Shown here one piece after another: positions 56,141-64,000 of a stretch of DNA of 64,000 nt (its first letter is position 1; the number at the start of each line of letters is the position of its first letter). Source of the DNA: Macrocystis pyrifera (Eukaryota > Sar > Phaeophyceae > Laminariales > Laminariaceae); NCBI GenBank assembly GCA_031763025.1, contig JASSKH010000020.1, positions 11,607,547 through 11,671,546 of the forward strand, in the 5' to 3' direction. The translations under genes were made by a program, and so were the position numbers. The notes beneath the pieces were generated by a model. That model was not told the origin of the DNA. It did no database searches and worked only from the letters and a program-made list of their open reading frames with translations.

Positions 56141-56321
56141 CTAGACCGCACACGCGTCGAACGAGTCATCACGACTTGAGGTGATGAAACACGCCGAGCC
56201 CTACTAATGCTACTGCTTTAAGTTCGATGCGTGCACGGACGAATCCCGAGCATGACTGCCTGCCTGTCTGCATTGCAGTCAAAATCAAATCACGAAAATG
56301 ACCAAGCGATTGCGACCCGTA

Positions 56322-56700
56322 TTTTCAGCAGTATGATACCTACTTACTGAGATAAAGTATCTCGCGTGCTGCGTGTTTCTGTACGACTGCAAGCTATTCA
56401 GTATCCGAGTGGGCATTAAGCATGGATACGAAATATGCAGCTTGTGGACGGGTCTAGCGACATTCTTGCGGTAGGTGACGCCGTCAACATAACATCTTCT
56501 TCGTCTCCCGAAAACGAGCAATCGACAGTACTTGCAGCAGTATGATACCTCTTCCTGAAAACTGGCATCTCGCATGCTGCGGGTTCCTGCACGATTGCAA
56601 ACCATGCAGTAAACGAGCAAGCATCATGCATGGATGCGAAATACACAACTTGTAGACGAATCTGGCGACCTTCGTGCGGTAGATGGTACCGTCAGCAGCG
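56322..56700. repeat. 209-bp tandem duplication
   Basis: CAGTATGATACCT recurs at 56329 and 56538; most of the unit is shared (ATCTCGC(G/A)TGCTGCG, CATGGAT(A/G)CGAAATA, GGT(G/A)ACGCCGTCA-like end). Confidence 0.75.
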
Positions 56701-56884
56701 TCTCTTAATAGTCTCTTCCCGTCCCCGTGCTTTCCTCGGCGGGCCCTCCGGTGAGCAAACCGGCGGTACGGCCTTTCACCGATTCCTCTCTCCTGCTTCC
56801 CTTTCCCCTTCTCGCCCCCGCTGATGTAGCAGGGGGGCTGGTCTCATGCCTTGTTCGTGAGGATTGCCTCGCGTTGCTGTTGGC

Positions 56885-57415
56885 TAGCATAATCTGTATC
56901 TAGTTGCATAAATTGCTGTTGAATTTACTACGATGCCTGTCTGTGTTATTCATGAGCGTGTTGTTCACTCCTGAGGTGCTGTATTTTCCTCATGTTTTAT
57001 ACACAGTATGTATGGTTTAGTGTGATCCGTAAAAGGAACATTATTTCATCTTGCGGGGCATCGCGAACAGGCGTTTCGTTCCATAAATTGTTTTTGTATT
57101 TATTACGATGCCTGTATGATTCATGAGCGTGTGGTTCACTGCTCGGGTACTGTCTTTTCCTTATGCTTTATACCCGGTATATAGGATTCAGTGTGATCCG
57201 TATGGGGGACATTATTTCATCTAGCGGGACGTCGCGTACAGGTATTTAGTTGCATGAATCGCTGTTGGATTTATTACGATGCCTGTATTATTAACGAGCG
57301 TGTGGTTCACTGGTCGGGTGCCGTATTTTCCTTATGCATCATAAGCGGCATATATGAATTTGTGTGATCCGTATGGGGGATATATTCCAACAAGCGGGGC
57401 GTCGCGACTAGACCC
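56885..57415. repeat. Three tandem ~172-bp repeats
   Basis: TTACGATGCCTGT recurs at about 56929, 57103 and 57274, each followed by ATGAGCGTGT(T/G)GTTCACT and GTGTGATCCGTA. Confidence 0.8.
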
Positions 57416-57469
57416 CCCCTCCCCCGCCAGAGTTTGTAAAGATCAAATGTGACGAGGGGTGGACGCTGC

Positions 57470-58195
57470 GCACTAGAAAGAGACTGTGTGCCGCGGCAGA
57501 CTTCAGGATACATCCATTCATTAAACATACCTGCGTTAAACACATGAAAAGAGTTGTGCGGCTACTACACTCACCCATTATGAAGTTCAGCAGAACCCGG
57601 ACTCTGCGAAACGAGGCATAAGTCACCCCCCCTCGCGGGGGGGCGGAGTCAGCTCTCATTCACTCACCGGCGTGCAGCCGCAAAACCCACAAGGTGTCCG
57701 CCCGCGGTCCCGCTTGGCGACCGGGGTGCGAACCGAACGTGACCTACCGAAGGTTCGGACCCAGTCACGACCTCCCTGCAGCGCGTACCGTTGAAACCGT
57801 TAGAACCCAAAGCTAGGGTCCACTGCTGTTGTTTACGCTGTGCTTACTCTTCGCGTCATTAGGTGTATTAGTCTAAACTTCGGCATAGGGAATCAAGAGC
57901 AACCTCGCTCTTCTATGATCAACCAGATAGGGCTTAGTGCTCAAACACGGAGCAGAAACAGGATGCGATACACGGGACGCAGGATATATCCATCGAACAG
58001 GATCCCGTCGGACGCGTGTGAGGTGTGCGTGGGACTACTACATTCGTGCATATCGAATCTTTGAGAACCCGGACTCTGCCGAATTACTCTTACCACGCAG
58101 CCCTCTCCCGAGGGGGGTGGACTCAGCCTTTGTTCACTCGAACTACACCCGCCTACGGATTCGGGGTTAGTCATCACCTCTGCGGTGGCCGCCCT
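57470..58195. repeat. Diverged 472-bp-spaced duplication
   Basis: 57475-57665 and 57950-58140 are similar: AACCCGGACTCTGC occurs at 57595 and 58067, followed by a C-rich/G-rich hairpin-like CCC(T/C)CGCGGGGGG block and CAGC..T.TTCACTC. Confidence 0.65.
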
Positions 58196-58873
58196 CCGCG
58201 GGTGCTGTGCTATCATATCTTCTGTAAACATTCGAGACCCACGGCGCCGAGCGACACGCGGAAGGCAAGCAAGCGGACCGCATGCCGTTGCAAATTGCCC
58301 CTCTACCATGTCCCGTTCATGAGTGTAGTGTTTGAATAGTGGCGTCGCTACCTATCTGCTGTAGTGTATTGAGAGATACCAGTTACGAGTCTACCCAGTA
58401 AGGAGCCATGATTATCAAGGTAAAACAGAAAATCCCCCAAGAACCCCCTCACACCTCAGGAGAAACCTCGACCAGGAGGAGCAACCTATAATTACAATCC
58501 TGCAAATAGAGTTCTTGTTTAGATGCAACACGTTCGTTTGCAGGCACAGACTATGCTCTGCCGGATTGGAGACCATGACATAGAGTCACGCGGTGCGCGT
58601 GTCATGCATGATGGCGAAGTCTCGTGGGGCTCTCCGGCCGATATAGCTTATGTTCCTCGAATGGCTGCTCATATATACTCACACTCTAAGACATAATGTA
58701 TTTCTTTGTTCTCAGAACAAACACGGCCATAGACCGTCCGGCACACATTCACGCGCTTAAGCTCTCTCAGCTCGTTGCAACGACTGCCACATGCATTCCC
58801 GTTATTCCACCCAGCCTACGGAAAGTACGCCTGAGCCATCTCCTAATTTTCTCAGTTTGTACTCTTCTGGTGT
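58196..58873. other. Unassigned spacer
   Basis: I see no gene or clear repeat here. Confidence 0.4.
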
Positions 58874-59052
58874 AGGGGAACACTGGTGGCAACAGGAGGA
58901 GCTATAAGAAGCGCAAGGAGTGGAAACGGTTGAGACCTTCTGCTCACATCCCCACAGTCTCGAGGTTCAATTCGCATTATCCCCTTTTCCTACAAACCGT
59001 GTCAACTTCTGGAAACCCCTCGGATCCTGGCATTAGCGCCGTAACACCACAC
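58874..59052 (+). repeat. Dispersed repeat, copy 2
   Basis: Matches 53700-53856 in the same orientation with modest divergence. Confidence 0.65.
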
Positions 59053-59379
59053 CTACAATGTACCCTGATTTCCTAGGCATGCAATGTGTTGTGCCGCAGC
59101 AATGTCATATTTTCGTCTCGTGATCACCACCAGTATGGAATGAGTGCATAGTGGATGGTGATGAGCAGCGATGTGGGTGCATGGCATAGTAAAGGAGGGC
59201 TGCAACGTTTAATGTCTCAACAAGACAGTGGGCATCACGGGGGTTAACTGCATTGCATTGTCGGCTTTATTATTGTGGTTGGTACTCTGTGTTATAGACA
59301 GTGACTCCTGATCGGTTACACTATGTACGTATACGGAAGAGATCGATCATTGCCGCCATACAATGACCCCAAAAACGTG

Positions 59380-60815
59380 CTTGTCAACGGTCGTTGTCGA
59401 CCGCAACAGACTGACAACGCTGGCTAACGTAAGACATTGTGAATCACGATAGACTGGCAACACTGTCTATCGATAGACACTTTTTGAACGTTGACTAGGG
59501 ACAAAGTTTAGGAGAATCCTAGCCAGACATCAATCGACAAATAAGACGACACCGCCTTGAACTATCAACGGAATTAGCCGGTTGAGGGCTCCGACCCAGC
59601 CTAGTTTCACAGTGCTCACATCTCGGTCGGTGATATGTGGCGTGAGCTGACCAGGCGTCTGACAAAAAAACATCTTGGCGCTGGTCTGTAGAAGACAGAC
59701 GACAAAAATTCCTTTCCCCTCTGAGATGGCAAAAAGTAGACTAAGTTTGAAATCGATCGACAAACCCAACGATTACGTCACGAACTCTGAATGAAGCTCG
59801 CTGGTTAGAGGCTCCGACTCACACTAGTATCATATTTCTCACACCTAGGTCGGTGATATGTGGCGTGGGTAGGCCAAGCGTCTACTGAAAACATATTTGG
59901 CAGCTGGTGTGTGGAAAACAAACGACAACCACTCTCGATCCCTCTCCGTTGGCACAAAACAGAACGTTTAGAACGTTTTGACGAAGAACATCGGACGCCC
60001 CGGCCAACCTCTCGACTCCTAGACCACAGATTCCAATGATTCCTCCGTGGTCGTAATTACACTTATTTGCCTTGCCCGGTAAGAAGCTCGTTGGCTGTGG
60101 GTGGATCACTTGTGGAGATCGAAGGTTAATTGTCGCGTGACTGCGGCTGTGCGAGCTGCGAGCTGTGTGTCTTTTTCTTTCTAGTTTGTGTGCGGAGTGG
60201 TCTCGCGTGGTTCCCGTGGTTGTCGTTAATACAGCGATTTTATTGGAAGATGGCTGCCGTCGTTCGTGTCGTTTCAGCCATTTGATTGGAAGATAAAACT
60301 TCCCCGTATTATTATACACTTGCTGATCCCAATAGACTGGCAACAGTTAGTGTCTATCGATAGATGTTGTTAGCGACAATAGACTGACAATGCTGTCTAT
60401 CGAAATATATTGCCAGAGAACTACATTTTTCGGCCATGGACACAATATGCCTTTGCCCTAACAGTGGAGTCACAAGGTTCTCCATGGATGGCCATTGTCC
60501 TGAACAACATAGACTAGATGTTGGGGAAGCAATCGCGATAGATATTGTCTGAACAATGGACAAAACCTTTTGCCTATCGATGGCTATTGCCGCCAACGCT
60601 ATACACGCAATTGTATCCATCAATAGCCATCGTCACCCACAACAGACTGTTGGGTGTGTATTCGCAATAGGTATTGCCTTTAAAAGTATTTTCTACAGTG
60701 GAATGATGCATGTCGACGGCCATTCTTGATGACCGCCGCAGCTTCTATTGCGGTCAACAATGGTACGCGATTGTGGCCAACATTAGTCATCGTCACCCAC
60801 AATTGATTGCTGACC
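59380..60815. repeat. Degenerate array with TCTATCGATAGA palindromes, host of RepX copy 2
   Basis: AATAGACTGGCAACA and CTATCGATAGA motifs recur irregularly at 59450-59485 and 60326-60420. Related ACAATAGAC, TATCGATGGCTATTG and CATCGTCACCCACAA motifs continue to 60810. RepX copy 2 interrupts the array; similar 30-base blocks lie on either side of it. Confidence 0.6.
59494..60320 (-). mobile_element. RepX, unknown ~830-bp dispersed repeat, copy 2
   Basis: Reverse complement of 7990-8836 with scattered substitutions. It keeps the internal tandem dimer. Flanking sequences differ from those of copy 1, so this is a dispersed element and not a segmental duplication. Confidence 0.75.
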
Positions 60816-60817
60816 GG

Positions 60818-61330
60818 TCTCCGAAAAATATAAGTCGGGCTTACTTCATTTCAGTATGGGACAAAAAACTCGAGTTAAGAAACTAAAACCTGAGGATTTT
60901 CTTCTGAAGTTGACCGGCATGCGACTTACTTGATTTCAGTATAGGCCCAGAAAACTCGACTTGGGAAACGGAAAGCTGAGGACTCTCTTGCGAAAACGTT
61001 TACCGGCATCCGAAAAAGTGTAGCAGGTATCTGGCTTCCTTGATTTCAGCAAAGGAGAAAAAAGCTCGAGCAAATAAACGGACAGTTGAGAAAATTCTTG
61101 TCACGGTGGTTTAGTTTTAAAGATCTAGATTACTTTTCAAAATGCAGTTAATATAAGGCAACGTAAGGGTAATAAATCGTTTTTTGAGGCAACCCCCCCC
61201 CCCCCGAAAATAAGTATGAGCAACATCCAAAAAATAAGCTTTTTCTTACTTGGTTTAAGTGTCGGTAAAAAAAACTCGATATGAGAAGCGGAAAGCTGAG
61301 AAATTTCAGAATATAACGTGGTTATAGTTT
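60818..61330. repeat. Four degenerate ~90-110 bp repeats
   Basis: Each unit has CTTACTTGATTTCAG or a variant, then AAAACTCGA and GAAAGCTGAG(G/A)A. A run of 13 C lies at 61193-61205. Confidence 0.65.
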
Positions 61331-61379
61331 GAAGATCCACGTTTTACTCAAAGTGGAGCAGTTAATATGTATGTGTGTG

Positions 61380-61956
61380 TGTTCTTCACATTAAACCGTT
61401 CTTCTACTCGTCGACATCTAGCAAGCCCAGTGTCCGTGCTGATTCTTCACCCTAGAAAGATACGAGCTCTGTGGCCACAGACTACGACACAGAGATAACA
61501 CACCGTAATGCATTAATAGCCTACGTAATACCATGCCTTCGCACTAGGTGCGGCCGACACAACATACATACATACGCCAGCAACCAAAATACACCATAAA
61601 GAAAGAGAAGCAACGAAAAAACCAAACCGAAAAAGAACAAGAAAAAGAAAAAGAAAAGGAGAAGAATCCCAAATAAATAAATAAAATGGGAAGCCAAAGC
61701 TCAGACACATACGTACTTACCCCGAGCATGAGCCAAAAGGGACGTGCAAGGGGAAAGATACGAGAAGGAAAAAGGGGACTATGCATCCCGGTCAACACTT
61801 AACTAAGTAAAAAGAGCAATAGTGAGTGTGCCAAAATACGCTCGTCACCCACCCACTATGTAGTACTTTCATAAGGATAAGAAGGGAAAAAATCAAAATG
61901 CATACCGAACGGCCGCAGCAGTTGGCGGTACGAGTAGCAAAGAAACGTCCAACCTA
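61380..61956 (-). mobile_element. 3' UTR and tail of the right-edge LINE
   Basis: Collinear in reverse with 12730-13372. On the minus strand it ends AACGGTTTAATGTGAAGAAC and then (CA)n. It is C/T-rich in the sense direction. Confidence 0.85.
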
Positions 61957-64000
61957 TTAGTCGGCCTGGTACCTTGCTACCCTATCTGCGGTCTCTCTGC
62001 TACTCTCTTCTAGCGCGGTTTCCCTTCTACTCCTCCTGTTCCCCCCCCTGCCCCCATACACTTGTACGGTGTTCCCTCTACTCCTCCTGCTGTTACCCCT
62101 CCCCCCATTCCCTCTAAAACTAACTGCAGCGGATGCACGGCGCTGTCTACTCAGCTTTGCCTCAGCCTCGTGCCACCTGCCCATGAACTGTTCAGCTGCT
62201 TCGAGGATTCCCCGGTACCACTTTCCCGTCTGTTTTGCTGCAGTGGGCCACAGTGCGGTCCCAACTCCAAAGACTAAGGGGGAGTCTTCCGTTGATCCCT
62301 CGGTGGCTTTGAACACTCTAAGGTCCTCAGCAATTGCCCTAGGCCAAGTCTTGGGCGGCCCGCCTGGTTTCGGGCTCCCCCCACCAGCGATCGTCCCGAA
62401 CATCAACCGACTGGGCAATCGCCCCTCGTGTTGCCGCACCACAGCCCCCGCAAAGAAGAGTCGCCGTTTACGGATGGTCGTTTCGATACTTTCGCATCGT
62501 GTTATCCTGAGTGCCTTCGCATACGAGAGGGTGGTGTGGTCGGTGCGTAGTCGGCGCTGGAAACCAATGACTCGCAGAAGGACTTCGTGGTGGGCTGATC
62601 GAAGCTTGGCGAAGTGGTCCGCATTGAGGGTCCACGTCACGCAACCGTACAGCAAGGTCTCAATCACCTCGGCCTTCAGCATCCGGACTTTCAGACTAAG
62701 CGGTGCGTTCGTCCTATCGTACAGTTCCGGACCATACCGTTTGAGGCATGCCCGCATCAGACGGATTCGTCGCTCGATTTCGAAGGAGAGGTCAGCGTTC
62801 TCGTGGATAATGCCCCCTAGGTATAAAAACTGGGTCGTCTGTTTATACGTTTGGTCTGCAGCTTCGATCGCGAGCGGTGAGGTGGTAAACGTCTGATCGG
62901 GTGTTCGTAGGAGCATCGTCTCTGTCTTCTTCTCGGATACCGTGAGACCTACTGCTTCGAAGACAGTCACGATGACTGTCATCATTCTTGCAAGGCCTTC
63001 CGCCGACTTCGAGACTATTCCTGCATCGTCTGCATACAACATGCCCCACACAGCCCTTTGCACGCATGCCAACGGTTCCTCTTTTCCGACAACCCTGTCC
63101 TCTTCGAGATGAACCAAATCCCTTACGATGCATTCGTCTTTGCTGAGGCGTACCAGCACGATGTGTATCGCAGCGGCGAAGAACACGTTGAATAGTAGCG
63201 GCGATAGTACGCAGCCTTGCCGCAGTCCCTGGGTGACATTGAACCAGTCCGTCATCCGCACGCACGCGAGCCCGCATGCCTTCGTGAAAATTGCGAATGA
63301 TTGTGAGCATCTTGGTTGGTACACCAAGGCGTGTGAGTGCCTCCCACAACAGTTCTCGGTCGACAGAGTCGTACGCTTTCTGCAAGTCGATGAAGCACAT
63401 GTACAGGGGGATTTTCGTCTGCCGCCCGAGCTGCTGCAACCGGCGCACGACAAACAGCATATCGACTGTTGACCGTGCGGGGCGGAAGCCGCACTGTTCT
63501 TCAGGGAGTATATGCTCGGTCTCGCAGTAGCTGCTTAGACGGGACGCAACGATTTTCAGCAACACCTTGCCTGCGTGAACAACAAGCGAAATACCTCTGT
63601 AGTTGTTGCAATCAGTTCTATCCTTCTTTTTATGAAGGGTTTTTATGATCGCATCTTTCCATTGCTGGGGGACTTCTCCCGTTACCCAAACGTTAACAAG
63701 GATACTGTGAAAATACTGCACGAAAGCGGGGTGGTCAAGTTTCAGTACTTCGACCGGGAGACCATCTGGTCCAACGGCTTTCCAGTTTGACATACCCTTC
63801 ACTGCTCCCATCATCTCGTCAATGGGTGGTTCATTTCCAAGGGATAGTTTCAGCGGTCATGGTGGCACTAGGTCGATGATCGTGGGGTCAAGTTTCAGCG
63901 ATTTCGTGTTCAATAGTTTGTGGTAGTGCCCCGCCCATCTTTCACGAATTCGCGCTTGATCCCGCAACAGCGTGCCATCCCCGTCCATGATAAACTGTTC
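61957..64000 (-). pseudogene. LINE reverse transcriptase ORF, partial at window edge, lightly broken
   Basis: From the window edge the minus strand reads EQFIMDGDGTLLRDQ, then a TGA (63857-63859), then [25 protein letters not shown], palm motif [14 protein letters not shown], a frameshift at about 63248, motif [15 protein letters not shown], motif [11 protein letters not shown], and a C-terminal region with LLYGCVTW and LPSRLMFG, ending in a Gly/Arg-rich tail at 61957. Non-LTR reverse transcriptases copy the element RNA at a nicked target. Compared with 11411-11445, this copy lacks 11 bases between two CGG triplets, causing the frameshift. The endonuclease would lie beyond the edge. Clade not assigned. 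Confidence 0.88.

Noticed and set aside
62069-62896. A 275-codon plus-strand open frame
   Set aside because: It is antisense to the LINE reverse transcriptase and is a shadow of it.

Overview
The window is nuclear DNA from a eukaryote with an intron-rich, repeat-rich genome. It has one recognisable host gene split into nine short exons by 0.3-3.2 kb GT-AG introns. It also has non-LTR (LINE) and DIRS-type retrotransposons, a tRNA-derived SINE, several MITE families and many local tandem duplications. There is no operon structure and no prokaryotic signal. Spread-out exons, DIRS elements and intronic MITEs fit a stramenopile, and a brown alga is my best guess. That assignment is inference, because no rRNA or organelle marker is present.

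Layout: 1-1420 holds two foldback elements. 1628-3010 is a LINE insertion with an internal inversion. 3290-7615 (minus strand) is a broken DIRS-like retrotransposon: gag-like region, reverse transcriptase/RNase H, tyrosine recombinase. 7929-8945 is an unknown ~840-bp repeat (called RepX here) bracketed by an identical 51-bp direct repeat. 9052-9329 is a foldback carrying telomere-like repeats. 9337-22850 is a graveyard of LINE 3' ends and one long dead LINE (11138-13370), with five copies of a tRNA-derived SINE, two of them nested in LINE tails. 22850-25390 has small local duplications and no convincing gene.

25393-38973 (plus strand) is the main gene. It encodes a 601-residue major facilitator superfamily transporter of the DHA1 / zinc-induced-facilitator-like type. 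The nine exons join with every splice phase consistent. Three MITEs of one family sit in its introns. The 3' ends of exons 7, 8 and 9 each have decayed copies a few hundred bases downstream.

38974-49500 is mostly local tandem duplications and minisatellites, including a 42-bp unit that forms a small hairpin and occurs at two loci. Two short coding-like exons lie at 47709-47930 (minus) and 48739-48930 (plus). 49620-53860 is GC-rich, with a polypurine tract and long coding-like frames (one with a degenerate RING-like cysteine pattern); it is probably repeat-derived. 53860-61340 has more degenerate tandem repeats and the second RepX copy. 61380-64000 (minus) is the best-preserved LINE copy, running off the window edge and carrying a stop codon and an 11-bp deletion.

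The elements interact mainly by nesting: SINEs in LINE tails, MITEs in host introns, RepX inside a short repeat array. Apart from the transporter, I see no intact gene whose function I can name.
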